64,000 nt of DNA, from the NCBI RefSeq assembly GCF_000317105.1, contig NC_019693.1, positions 2,046,001-2,110,000 on the forward strand, written 5' to 3'. The position numbers and the translations under genes were made by a program. The notes beneath the pieces are model-generated. The model made no database searches. It had not been told where the DNA came from and was given only the letters and a program-made list of their open reading frames with translations. The first letter of the stretch is position 1. Every line of letters begins with the position of its first letter. Below are positions 42,174 through 50,174 of this stretch, piece by piece. The stretch is from Oscillatoria acuminata PCC 6304. GTDB taxonomy: Bacteria > Cyanobacteriota > Cyanobacteriia > Cyanobacteriales > Laspinemataceae.

Positions 42174-42654
42174 ACTCTTGCTCCTCGTCGGCGAGATTCA
42201 GGAAAGCAGGGTAGTCCTGGGTAATATCCAGGATTTGTATGCGGCTTATGAAGCCGGTTTCCGGGATGAACAGAAACGAGATATCCGGGATGCGGTGATG
42301 TTGGCGGATATTTTTTGCAATACCTACACCTGTGTGGAAACTATCTTGTTCAGAATATCCCGGGTATTTGAGAATCATTTAGATGCTCATCAATGGCATA
42401 AAGAGTTATTGCGAAAAATGCGGATTGAAGTTCCCGGTATTCGCAAGGCTGTTTTATCTCGGGACTCTTATCCCCTGCTGGATGAGTTAAGACTATTTCG
42501 GCATTTCAAAAGGTATTATTATGATTTTGATTATGACTGGTCTCGGTTGGATTATTTGAAATCAGTTTATGAACGATTGCAGCCCTTGATTGACAAAGAT
42601 TTGGAGGATTATGTAGATTTTTTGCTCACCTGTGCGAATGACGATGTTCCCTAG
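42160..42654 (+). CDS. HepT-like HEPN protein, probable toxin
   Basis: 164 residues, all helical. It belongs to the longer HepT-like group rather than DUF86: the motif region RLFRHFKRYYYDFDYDW (about 111-127) carries the R-x4-6-H-type and tyrosine cluster. Preceding helices (DAVMLADIFCNTYTCVETILFRI) fit HEPN. It should act as an RNA-cutting toxin or its inactive relative; the partner MNT gene overlaps its start by 14 nt. The family differs from that of the module at 1090-1747, so the two are independent systems. Confidence 0.75.
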   Translation: MNRDELLLLVGEIQESRVVLGNIQDLYAAYEAGFRDEQKRDIRDAVMLADIFCNTYTCVETILFRISRVFENHLDAHQWHKELLRKMRIEVPGIRKAVLSRDSYPLLDELRLFRHFKRYYYDFDYDWSRLDYLKSVYERLQPLIDKDLEDYVDFLLTCANDDVP

Positions 42655-42671
42655 AATGCTGGGAACCCATT

Positions 42672-42753
42672 GGTTAGAAACCTGGTTTCTTGAAAACATC
42701 TTTGGCAATAGGTAAAAAATCTCAGTCAGAAACCCGGTTTCTTGTCCCTTGAA
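42672..42753. repeat. AGAAACCGGGTTTCT paired repeat element
   Basis: TTAGAAACCTGGTTTCTTG and CAGAAACCCGGTTTCTTG frame a spacer containing TTTGGCAATAGG. Confidence 0.75.
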
Positions 42754-42761
42754 CCGACGCC

Positions 42762-43208
42762 CTAGGGTAGCCAGTCCTCATCCAGAACTTGCTCTAGACT
42801 GAAGCAAGGGTCTTCGGGAATCATATCTGAATTGAACCCGGTGGCATCGAAAAATAGTTTCCGCCCATTCTGGTATTCCTGAATAAAGTTTTCCTGGAGA
42901 TAGTTTTTGAGACTGGGACTATCTTTGAGAATGAGTTGAATCTGCAAGCGAAAATTTCTAATTTCTAATGTCCAGCCTCGGATACAAGTTTCTCGTTCTT
43001 GTTGCCAATATTTGACTTTGAGCAAGTGTTCGCACAGTCGCATCAGGTAGCTACAAATCGCCCGTTTGTCTCTTTTCCCCAAACTTTTTATCTCCTCAAT
43101 CAAGTTCTCTAGGTCGATATGACTGAAATTATGGGTTTGCAACTGGGCGATGGTTTGCTCTAACCAAAGCTGATAGTCTGTGTCGTATAAGGGTAATTTT
43201 GATTTCAT
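42762..43208 (-). CDS. DUF29 family protein, copy A
   Basis: 148 residues from the ATG at 43208 (MKSKLPLYDTDYQLWLEQ). The DUF29 pattern is complete: LYDTDYQLWLEQTIAQL, DLENLIEEIKSLGKRDKRA, LMRLCEHLLKVKYW and LEIRNFRLQIQLIL. DUF29 is a helical family with many copies in cyanobacteria and no known function. It is nearly identical to the gene at 45997-46443 (about 10 differences by eye). The ATG at 43247 in the same frame adds 13 unlikely residues. Confidence 0.85.
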   Translation of the reverse strand: MKSKLPLYDTDYQLWLEQTIAQLQTHNFSHIDLENLIEEIKSLGKRDKRAICSYLMRLCEHLLKVKYWQQERETCIRGWTLEIRNFRLQIQLILKDSPSLKNYLQENFIQEYQNGRKLFFDATGFNSDMIPEDPCFSLEQVLDEDWLP

Positions 43209-43514
43209 GGCGATGCCACAAGTTATTTTTAAATCTGTACGGGACAAGGTTCTGGTTTTATTTTAGGTTGCCCAAGGAACAGTGGGGAGTTTTTATGCGA
43301 TCGCCAGTAAAATCATAGAGTTTATTTGCGAACTGCTTTCTAGGGTGACAAATAGCGCGATCGCTATCTTGCAAAAATTAATCCCGTTTCAGTAAGTTTT
43401 TCTCGTTCCCTGGCTCTGCGATGGGAAGGCCAAATTGGAGGTTTAAGCTCCTGCCTAACCCATCACCCTTCCTTGGCGACAAATACCGCTCCCTCTTTGG
43501 TGAGAGTTCAATCT

Positions 43515-43617
43515 GAGAAACCGGGTTTCTAACCCAAATTCTCGCCACCCACCCAAATTTCCATGAGAAACCCGGTTTCTGACCCCCACAGACAAGTCAG
43601 CAACCGGGTTTGTGCCC
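43515..43617. repeat. AGAAACCGGGTTTCT repeat element with an extra third arm
   Basis: Two standard arms (GAGAAACCGGGTTTCTAA at 43516, GAGAAACCCGGTTTCTGA at 43564) plus a further CAACCGGGTTTGTG at 43601. Part of the gap 43209-43622; nearby 43350-43400 resembles a repeat at 44735-44780. Confidence 0.7.
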
Positions 43618-43622
43618 CCAGA

Positions 43623-44627
43623 TTACCCCTTCCCCAAATACACCTCTCCCCCCACCATCCCGACCCCCACCAGGGCTAACCCGAGCCAAGCCCCCACGCC
43701 ACCCCACAGCAGAATACTCAGGGCAATCAGCAGGGTACAGCCGATATAGGTACTGGCAACTTGTCCATGACTCCACCCCGATTGCTGCAATCGTTGATAG
43801 AGGTGGCTCCGGTGGGCTTTGAAGATGTTTTCCCGGCGGATGAGGCGGCGAACTAGGGTGGAGATGGCGTCTGCGGTGAGGGGGAGGGTGATGGCGAGGG
43901 CGGTCCAGGCTGGGGTGGGGCGATCGGCGTTGAGGAGGGCAATGGCGACGGCGGCCCCTAAGACCGTACTGCCCACATCCCCCATGAAGATTTTGGCCGG
44001 GGACCAGTTCCACGACAGGAAGCCGAGGAGGGCAGCAGCGAGCAGCCACCAGAGGGGTTGGTTGAGGTAGAGGGCGAGGAAGCCGAGTTGCACGGTGGTG
44101 ACTCCGGCAACTAAGCCATCTAAGCCGTCCATGAAGTTGTAGAAGTTAATCAGGGCGGTGATGGCGATCAGGGTGAGGAGGATGGCGATGATGCGGCCCG
44201 CTGTTCCCCAGGGGGTGAGCCACGGTTGGGGAAAGGGGCCGAAACAGAAGATGGCGATACTGGCTGCGGTGAGTTGGATTAGGTAGCGGATGCTGGCGGG
44301 GAGGTTCTGCTTGTCGTCCAGGAAGCCGATGAGGGCGAGGGGAGTGAGGATGGCCCACAGTTGCAGTAAGAAGGGTTGGGGAGGGGTGAGGGGCAAGAAG
44401 TTGTCTGGGAAAAGTTTGGGGAAATAGCTTGACAAGATAGGGGTTGATAGGGTAACAACGGCAAAGGCGATGATGAAGCCTAAGCCGCCGCCTCTTGGGG
44501 TGGGTTGGCTGTGGGAACTGCGATCATTTGGGATGTCCAGCAGGTTTTGGCTGAAGCGTTGTTTGAGCCAGCCTGTGGTGAGGAGGCTGAGGAGGAAGGT
44601 GATTAGAGATAGAATTGGCAGTTGCAT
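43623..44627 (-). CDS. WecA/MraY-type undecaprenyl-phosphate sugar-1-phosphate transferase
   Basis: 334 residues with ten to eleven membrane helices. Family motifs: RSSHSQPTPRGGGLGF (cytoplasmic loop 1), IGFLDDKQNLPASIRYL with the DD pair, NFYNFMDGLDGLVAGV, KIFMGDVGSTVLGA, and HRSHLYQRLQQSGWSH (HxxHxxQR-like loop). It loads the first sugar phosphate on the lipid carrier, so it could start the repeat unit of the polysaccharide built by the cluster downstream. A broken copy lies at 47607-48346. Its codon use is GC-rich, unlike the cluster at 48-64 kb. Confidence 0.9.
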   Translation of the reverse strand: MQLPILSLITFLLSLLTTGWLKQRFSQNLLDIPNDRSSHSQPTPRGGGLGFIIAFAVVTLSTPILSSYFPKLFPDNFLPLTPPQPFLLQLWAILTPLALIGFLDDKQNLPASIRYLIQLTAASIAIFCFGPFPQPWLTPWGTAGRIIAILLTLIAITALINFYNFMDGLDGLVAGVTTVQLGFLALYLNQPLWWLLAAALLGFLSWNWSPAKIFMGDVGSTVLGAAVAIALLNADRPTPAWTALAITLPLTADAISTLVRRLIRRENIFKAHRSHLYQRLQQSGWSHGQVASTYIGCTLLIALSILLWGGVGAWLGLALVGVGMVGGEVYLGKG

Positions 44628-44854
44628 TATGGACTTGGGCTGGTTTGAGAAGCCCTCTAGGGAGAGGACAGGGGAAGATGATGTTCCTACCCTCTACAGT
44701 GACAAATCGTGCGATTCCGAGCAGCGGAGCCCTCACGGGAATCGCTACTTTGCAAAAATTAATTCCTTTTCAGTAAGTTAGTCTGTCGCGGAGGGATTGT
44801 GTGAACTACCGAACGGTGAATCAGAGATTACACCTTCGGCTTCCTATCCAACAG

Positions 44855-44935
44855 ATTTTTAAAAACCGGGTTTCTGGCCAGAATTGTCGCCAAAAACCCC
44901 AAATTTTCCATGAGAAACCCGGTTTCTGACCCGAT
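44855..44935. repeat. AGAAACCGGGTTTCT paired repeat element
   Basis: AAAAACCGGGTTTCTGGC and GAGAAACCCGGTTTCTGA frame CCAGAATTGTCGCCAAAAAC, almost the same spacer as the copy at 45738-45810. It sits in the gap 44628-44991. Confidence 0.8.
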
Positions 44936-44936
44936 A

Positions 44937-45134
44937 CTAATCTTTTTTCGCTTTATTTAACTCCCAAAGCTCATTCACCCGCATGGCGATTTCAACTTTG
45001 CTCTGCCTGAGTAATTTTATCTCGGATTCGGTCAGCGATCGGGGTTTTGAGCAAGTAACGTGCTTCAGACTCTGTAAGGCAGTCAAAGTTGAAGCCGAAT
45101 CGGTTTTGCCACCATTGTTCAAGTTCGCATCCAT
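44937..45134 (-). CDS. Possible overlapping small ORF after the phosphoribosyltransferase
   Basis: 65 residues, 143 nt of which overlap the 3' end of the phosphoribosyltransferase gene in another frame. Only the C-terminal part (SLTESEIKLLRQSKVEIAM, then RVNELWELNKAKKD) looks protein-like; the N-terminal half does not. It could be a short downstream gene or the trace of an earlier frameshift. No family recognised. Confidence 0.25.
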   Translation of the reverse strand: MDANLNNGGKTDSASTLTALQSLKHVTCSKPRSLTESEIKLLRQSKVEIAMRVNELWELNKAKKD

Positions 45135-45702
45135 GTTTTAACCTCAGTGCATCAAGAGTGGATTCTGTTAAAGCAAGATTGGCTGAATAGGGTTTGCCCG
45201 TTAAGACCGTTGCGCCTATGACCTTTCCTGCGCCCTGAATAATATGAGAGCGGAGGTTGGCGAGGGTTCCACCTTGTCCTACAAAGTCGTCAACTAAAAG
45301 ATAACATTGGTTTGGGATAACTGCTCCCTCAAACTGAGCTTGTCGGGCAAGCCGAGAAAACCCATCGGCTCCTGTATGGGCGACAATATTTGTTTGAACG
45401 ATGCCGCTGTCCGCCCGCCAATGTAAGTTCTGAGCTAGGGAATTTGCTAATGCTTCAGGAATTGCGTTCACACCGACATTCTCAATTGCGTGGGCTGAAA
45501 CTAATGTCATCGGGATGCCTGCAAATGTAGATGCTAACTGTTCTACTACCTTTTCTGAAAGCATTTCATTGACCAACTGATATGCAGCAGTAGGGTCTCC
45601 TGATTTGGCTGCACGGTAAGCAAAATGCTTTTTCACCGCTAATTCTGGGGCGTGAATCCATACTGATGGAAATTCATCCCAAGGAAATCGTACAACTGTC
45701 AT
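44992..45702 (-). CDS. Phosphoribosyltransferase-domain protein
   Basis: 236 residues from the ATG at 45702 (MTVVRFPWDEFPSVW). A longer frame to 45828 is encoded by a palindromic repeat and is not real. The PRPP-binding loop is CYLLVDDFVGQGGTLANLRSHI at about 140-161. PRTase-type proteins of this kind accompany amino- or nucleobase salvage, but also occur as stand-alone proteins in defence islands; the substrate is unknown. N-terminal FAYRAAKSGDPTAAYQLV may help oligomerisation. Confidence 0.75.
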   Translation of the reverse strand: MTVVRFPWDEFPSVWIHAPELAVKKHFAYRAAKSGDPTAAYQLVNEMLSEKVVEQLASTFAGIPMTLVSAHAIENVGVNAIPEALANSLAQNLHWRADSGIVQTNIVAHTGADGFSRLARQAQFEGAVIPNQCYLLVDDFVGQGGTLANLRSHIIQGAGKVIGATVLTGKPYSANLALTESTLDALRLKHGCELEQWWQNRFGFNFDCLTESEARYLLKTPIADRIRDKITQAEQS

Positions 45703-45737
45703 TAGCTCAACAACCTCTACTGAATAGCGCTTAATCT

Positions 45738-45810
45738 TGAGAACCCGGGTTTCTGGCCAGAATTGTCGCCACCCACCCCAAATTTTCCATGAGAAACCCG
45801 GGTTCTGACC
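45738..45810. repeat. AGAAACCGGGTTTCT paired repeat element
   Basis: GAGAACCCGGGTTTCTGG and GAGAAACCCGGGTTCTGA frame CCAGAATTGTCGCCACCCAC. Both arms carry an extra C/G change relative to the other copies. Confidence 0.75.
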
Positions 45811-45903
45811 CCACACCCTACACGCCATGACAAAGGGGGAAGCATTTGCATAACAGGTTGCTGGTTGATTACGAGAATGGCAGGCGCGAATGCTGTCGCC
45901 CCT

Positions 45904-45985
45904 ACGGAAATTAGAAACCGGGTTTCTATTATAGTTGTGGTGGGGTGCCAGAGATAGTCTAAAGAAACCCGGTTTCTTGCCCCTT
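45904..45985. repeat. AGAAACCGGGTTTCT paired repeat element
   Basis: TTAGAAACCGGGTTTCTAT and AAGAAACCCGGTTTCTTG, about 45 bases apart, ending just before the DUF29 gene as at 42672-42753. Confidence 0.75.
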
Positions 45986-45996
45986 GAACCAACGCC

Positions 45997-46443
45997 CTAG
46001 GGTAGCCAATTTTCATCCAAAACTTGCTCTAGGCTGAAGCAAGGGTCTTCGGGAATGAGGTCTGAATTGAGACCTGTGGCATCGAGAAATAGTTTTCGCC
46101 CATTCTGGTATTCCTCAATAAAGTTTTCCTGGAGATAGTTTTTGAGACTGGGACTATCTTTGAGGATGAGTTGAATCTGCAAGCGAAAATTTCTAATCTC
46201 TAATGTCCAGCCTCGGATACAAGTTTCTCGTTCTTGTTGCCAATATTTGACTTTCAGCAAATGTTCGCACAGTCGCATGAGGTCGCTACAAATCGCCCGT
46301 TTGTCTGTTTTTCCCAAACTTTTTAACTCTTCAATCAAGTTCTCTAGGTCGATATGACTGAAATTCTGGGTTTGCAACTGGGCGATGGTTTGCTCTAACC
46401 AAAGTTGGTAGTCTGTGTCGTATAAGGGTAATGTTGGTTTCAT
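45997..46443 (-). CDS. DUF29 family protein, copy B
   Basis: 148 residues (MKPTLPLYDTDYQLWLEQ). Compared with copy A it differs at a few sites (TNFSH/QNFSH region, LGKTDKRAICSD, EEYQNGRKLF, TGLNSDLIPE, DENWLP). Complete DUF29 pattern, function unknown. The DNA upstream of its stop, including the repeat and CCAACGCCCTAGGGTAGCC, is also shared, which shows a segmental duplication rather than a family resemblance. Confidence 0.85.
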   Translation of the reverse strand: MKPTLPLYDTDYQLWLEQTIAQLQTQNFSHIDLENLIEELKSLGKTDKRAICSDLMRLCEHLLKVKYWQQERETCIRGWTLEIRNFRLQIQLILKDSPSLKNYLQENFIEEYQNGRKLFLDATGLNSDLIPEDPCFSLEQVLDENWLP

Positions 46444-46530
46444 TTTTATCCCCCAAGTTATTTTGAAAGATTTACGGGATAAGGTTCTGATTTTATAGTC
46501 ATTTCAATTTTCGTGCTTGATACAATGCTG

Positions 46531-46615
46531 TAGTAGGGGCGCAAGCATTGCGGGCGCAAGCATTGCGCCCCTACGATATTTGTTGATTTGCTGTAGGGGC
46601 GCAATGCTTGCGCCC
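46531..46615. repeat. GGGCGCAATGC palindromic repeat, compound copy
   Basis: GTAGGGGCGCAAGCATTGCG, a second CGGGCGCAAGCATTGCGCC, then after 20 bases GTAGGGGCGCAATGCTTGCG. Three arms instead of two, suggesting one element inserted beside or into another. Confidence 0.75.
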
Positions 46616-46709
46616 TTGATGTATTGTCTCAAGTACACTTGAAATAACTATATTTTAGGTTACCCAAGGGATAGTCTAGTGCTAGAATCAATTCATTAGT
46701 CTATCTAAA

Positions 46710-47042
46710 TTAAGCATTCAAAATCGCATCTTCAATTTCTGCTATAGTGACATCTTCTTGCTCGGATTTGGCATATATTAACAGTAGCCAAATACATTCA
46801 GGTGAAGATAATTGATAAATTAATCGGTATCCCCCACTTTTGCCCGTCGGAATATCGCTATTTTTCGCCCTAACTTTAAACAAGGTAAAATCAGTACCGG
46901 CAATTTGTCTGCCGATAATTTCTCCGGCTTCTAAAGTCTCAATTATGGGTCGAATATCTTCCTGAATTTTACGATAACGTTTAGAGAGAGCCTTGAAACG
47001 ACGTTGAAAAGGTGGGGTAAAACGAACTTCTGCCATAATCAA
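46710..47042 (-). CDS. RelE/HigB-like toxin
   Basis: 110 residues. MAEVRFTPPFQRRFKALSKRYRKI at the start and SGGYRLIYQLSSPECIWLLLIYAKSEQEDV at the end follow the RelE fold (strand-helix-helix-strands) with basic residues typical of mRNA interferases. Start and antitoxin stop overlap by 4 nt (ATGA). Intact by length. The exact subgroup is uncertain. Confidence 0.8.
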   Translation of the reverse strand: MIMAEVRFTPPFQRRFKALSKRYRKIQEDIRPIIETLEAGEIIGRQIAGTDFTLFKVRAKNSDIPTGKSGGYRLIYQLSSPECIWLLLIYAKSEQEDVTIAEIEDAILNA

Positions 47043-47308
47043 CTATCCAGGTCTTCCCATAATTGGGAAATCGGGTAAGTTTCTCCGGCTCTGGCTGCGC
47101 GAATAGACTCTTGTAAGTCAGCTAGAATCTGAGTTTTTGGCTCATTTTCATCAACGGGGCTGAGTCCACTGAGAGTTGAATAGCGTTCGAGCGAGGTAAT
47201 TTTTTGTAACAAACTGTTCCAAACTTCGATTGGAATAATTACTTCAGTTGTTTCCCCTTGGGCATTGGAAATATATTTAACTAGAGTTTGAAGTTCCAAA
47301 ATATTCAT
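47039..47308 (-). CDS. Antitoxin of RelE-type pair
   Basis: 89 residues. TLVKYISNAQGETTEVIIPIEVWNSLLQKI resembles a swapped-hairpin antitoxin N-terminus; the C-terminal ILADLQESIRAARAGETYPISQLWEDLDS should wrap the toxin. It precedes the toxin and overlaps it by 4 nt. The assignment rests mostly on order, size and the prolific DNA-binding-like start. Confidence 0.7.
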   Translation of the reverse strand: MNILELQTLVKYISNAQGETTEVIIPIEVWNSLLQKITSLERYSTLSGLSPVDENEPKTQILADLQESIRAARAGETYPISQLWEDLDS

Positions 47309-47474
47309 TTATAGGCTCATTTATGGAAGGTGCAGAAGGGCAAGTTTTGGATGACGGTTACTATGATTATATTGCCATAAGTTTAACGTAGCCTGGGGTG
47401 TTGTGGATTTTGCTGCTATCCACGACGAGGGAACCTAGGAGGCGATCGCGAAGCGGCACGGATGCGCGATCGCT

Positions 47475-47530
47475 GGTTCTAACCAAAGTTGGATAGGGAT
47501 GCTTCTGTGTCGTATCAGGGTAATAATCTG
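47475..47530 (-). pseudogene. Remnant of a third DUF29 gene (5' end only)
   Basis: TTCTAACCAAAGTTGG (plus strand) followed by TCTGTGTCGTATCAGGGTAA closely matches the start region of the two DUF29 genes (which have CTCTAACCAAAGTTGG and TCTGTGTCGTATAAGGGTAA), including the shared downstream CCCAAGGAACAGTGGGGAG. Small insertions break it and the rest is gone. Confidence 0.6.
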
Positions 47531-47606
47531 TTGATTTTATTTTACCCGGCCCAAGGAACAGTGGGGAGTTATGGAGCGATCGCGATTATAAAGATACCGG
47601 GTTAAC

Positions 47607-48346
47607 TATGGCGACGGCGGCCCCTAAGACGGTACTGCCCACATCCCCCATGAAGATTTTGGCCGGGGACCAGTTCCACCCCAGGAAGCCGAGGAGGGCA
47701 GCGGCGAGCAGCCACCAGAGGGGTTGGTTGAGGTAGAGGGCCAGGAAGCCGAGTTGCACCGTGGTGACACCCGCTACTAAGCCATCTAAGCCGTCCATGA
47801 AATTGTAGAAGTTAATCAGGGCGGTGATGGCAATCAGGGTGAGGAGGATGGCGATGATGCCGCCCCCTGTTCCCCAGGGGGTAAGCCCGGGTTGGGGAAA
47901 GGGCCCGAAACAGAAGATGGCGATACTGGCGCAGGTGAGTTGGACTAGGTAGCGGATACTGGCGGGGAGGTTGTGCTTATCGTCCAGGAAGCCGATGAAG
48001 GCCAGGGGAGTGAGGATAGCCCACAGTTGCAGTAAGAAAGGTTGGAGAGGGGTGAGGGGGAAGAGGTGTTCTGGGAAAAGTTTGGGGAAGTAGCTTGACA
48101 AGATAGGGGTTGATAGGGTGATGGCGGTAAAGGCGATGATGAAGCCTAAGCCGCCGCCCCTTGGCTTGGGGTGGGTTGGCTGTGGGAACTGCGATCTCGA
48201 AGCGTTGCGGATGCAATCTCGTTGGGGATGTCAAGCAGGTTTTGGCTGAAGCGTTGTTTGAGCCAGCCTGTGGTGAGGAGACTGAGGAAAAATATAAATA
48301 AAAAAAACAGAAAAAACAACATAATATTTAATATTATTATGTTCAA
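47607..48346 (-). pseudogene. Broken copy of the WecA/MraY-type transferase
   Basis: Nearly identical to the gene at 43623-44627 over ~700 bases. Defects: an added ~24-base insertion (encoding EIASATLR) after LLDIPN; a 5-base tandem duplication of CCAAG near 48165 that shifts the frame (QPTPSQGAAA then stop); and loss of the C-terminal third at about 47607, where the copy ends after KIFMGDVGSTVLGAAVAI and runs into unrelated sequence. Its last two sensing loops are missing, so it cannot work. Confidence 0.9.
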
Positions 48347-48427
48347 TTTTATGATTATAGGCTTAAATATTTTAATTTAAGTTGTAAATTGTGCTAAGGT
48401 TATTTAATAGTCAATTTAGAAATAAAA

Positions 48428-49198
48428 ATGCGTTACTCTGATAGAACTGTAAATGATAAAAACCCAACTAAAAGGTTTTTGCAACAGAACAGATTAATCC
48501 ATAGCTATTCTGTATTATCAAGATTTTTTGAGAAAAATAGGGAAATAAAAATTTTAGACTTTGGTGGAGGAAGTGGAGAACTATGTAAGATTTTATCTGT
48601 TGAGTTCCCCAACGCAAAAATTTGTATGTATGAACCCAGCTTGGAAAAAAGACAAGAAGCTTTAGAAAATCTAAGAGGTATAGAGCCTGAAATTAACCTG
48701 ATTGGTGATTTCAATGAAATTACATCTAATGAGTCTTTTGATTTGATTTTTTGTTTAGAAGTAATGGAGCATATGCCTGAAAGTCAAATTGTTATAGAAC
48801 TAGAACGAATTTCAAAAAGTCTTAAAAACGGAGGATACTCAGTTTTTGGGGTCCCTAATGAAATTTATATTTCTGGAATGATTCGAGGTCTTTTTAGATT
48901 GTATAGACGATTAACATTAAAAGATGAATTTATCAATCATGGCTACACAGAATTCGATGCTAATTTAAAAAATATAGTTATGGCAACTATTGGCAATCCT
49001 CCATCGGTCCGACCTGTCCAAGTTTCATCTTTTGGTACGCCTTGTCATCCAGGACATATGGGTTTTGATTATCGAAGTTTTGAAAATTTATTGACCCACT
49101 TTTTTTCAATCGATAAAAAATATGGAAGCCCGGTTTTAAATTTACCTATACTTTTAAATACTGAAGCTTATTTCCTCTGCAAAAAACTACCAGACTAA
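48428..49198 (+). CDS. Class I SAM-dependent methyltransferase
   Basis: 256 residues. Motif I is ILDFGGGSGELCKIL at about 39-53, followed by FDLIFCLEVMEHMPESQIVIEL and LKNGGYSVFGVPNE, the Methyltransf_11/23 pattern. It probably methylates a sugar or glycan lipid. AT-rich; it opens the acquired glycan cluster and is the only plus-strand gene here besides the one at 51350. Confidence 0.82.
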   Translation: MRYSDRTVNDKNPTKRFLQQNRLIHSYSVLSRFFEKNREIKILDFGGGSGELCKILSVEFPNAKICMYEPSLEKRQEALENLRGIEPEINLIGDFNEITSNESFDLIFCLEVMEHMPESQIVIELERISKSLKNGGYSVFGVPNEIYISGMIRGLFRLYRRLTLKDEFINHGYTEFDANLKNIVMATIGNPPSVRPVQVSSFGTPCHPGHMGFDYRSFENLLTHFFSIDKKYGSPVLNLPILLNTEAYFLCKKLPD

Positions 49199-49268
49199 AG
49201 AATTAGAAACGATAAGAGAATCCTTAGCTCAATTCCTCCTCTTTTAGGAAGAGCCTATAGCAAGCCTG

Positions 49269-50168
49269 CTAGTTAAATCCAATTATTTTTTTACTTTTTA
49301 GTAATTCGATTTCCTCTTTTAGACCTTCTTCTAAAGAGCGAGGCTGAAAATCTAAATCTTTTTGAGCAGCCAGATGAGAGAAATCTTTATCTTCTTGAAG
49401 GCGGAGAATTTGTTCGCGACGAACGGGCGATCGTTCTCTTAAGAGATTTTCTATAATTGTGGCTGACCAGACTCCTATATTCATCGGTAGAGAAATCTGG
49501 CGTACTGGTTTGCCAAGTAATTTCCCGACTAAAGTTAGCAGTTCTCGAAAGGTGACAACCGTGCCACCAGAGAGGTCGTATGACCCTTGGATATGGGGTC
49601 TTTGAAGTGCGGTTAAGATGGCTTTGGCTAAGTCCTCAGCATAAACGGGTTGTATGAGGCTACTACCAGAACCAAAAACGGGAAAGAATCCGTAGCGATC
49701 ACAAAATTTTATCAGCTTATGAAGGTTCTTATCTCTTTCTGAACCATAAATTAAAGTTGGACGGAGCAAACACCAAGTCCCTTCATAATTCATCAAACGA
49801 TTTTCCATTTCTTGTTTTAATGTAGAGGCTTGACGATATTTGGAATAGACTCCTGTACTACCAATAACAATTAAATGGGGACAATAGTTTTTATCTTTAA
49901 AACTATCTAGCAATATTGATAAATGATTTATTGAGGCAATATGAACTACTACGTCAGGACAATGATTTTCTAATAAACTTGTCCAGGTTCTTGAATCTGA
50001 ACTATCACCTATCTGATAAGTTAAGTTTAAATTCAAATTTTCAATAGATTTACGCTGAGTAGTGGATCTAACAATTGCAATAATTTCTATATCTTTCAAA
50101 AGTTTTGATATTTTTTCCAAAAAAATGGACCCAGTTAATCCACAACCACCAGTAATTACTAATTTCAT
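49269..50168 (-). CDS. NAD-dependent sugar epimerase/dehydratase
   Basis: 299 residues of the extended SDR type. The nucleotide motif ITGGCGLTGSIFLEKI is at about 4-19, the segment VIGSTGVYSKYRQAS replaces the usual S/Y site and YAEDLAKAILTALQRPHIQGSYDLSGGT is the later family block. The substrate is unknown, probably an NDP-sugar used by neighbouring transferases. The next gene upstream (GT2) ends 6 bases before its start, so the two form an operon. Confidence 0.8.
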   Translation of the reverse strand: MKLVITGGCGLTGSIFLEKISKLLKDIEIIAIVRSTTQRKSIENLNLNLTYQIGDSSDSRTWTSLLENHCPDVVVHIASINHLSILLDSFKDKNYCPHLIVIGSTGVYSKYRQASTLKQEMENRLMNYEGTWCLLRPTLIYGSERDKNLHKLIKFCDRYGFFPVFGSGSSLIQPVYAEDLAKAILTALQRPHIQGSYDLSGGTVVTFRELLTLVGKLLGKPVRQISLPMNIGVWSATIIENLLRERSPVRREQILRLQEDKDFSHLAAQKDLDFQPRSLEEGLKEEIELLKSKKIIGFN

Positions 50169-50174
50169 ATTGAA

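Noticed and set aside
43597-44070. Overlapping frames opposite and alongside the WecA gene
   Set aside because: Pro/His- and Arg-rich products typical of out-of-frame reading of a GC-rich membrane protein gene.
45703-45828. N-terminal extension of the phosphoribosyltransferase
   Set aside because: It is translated from a palindromic AGAAACCCGG repeat; the ATG at 45702 begins a normal-looking protein.
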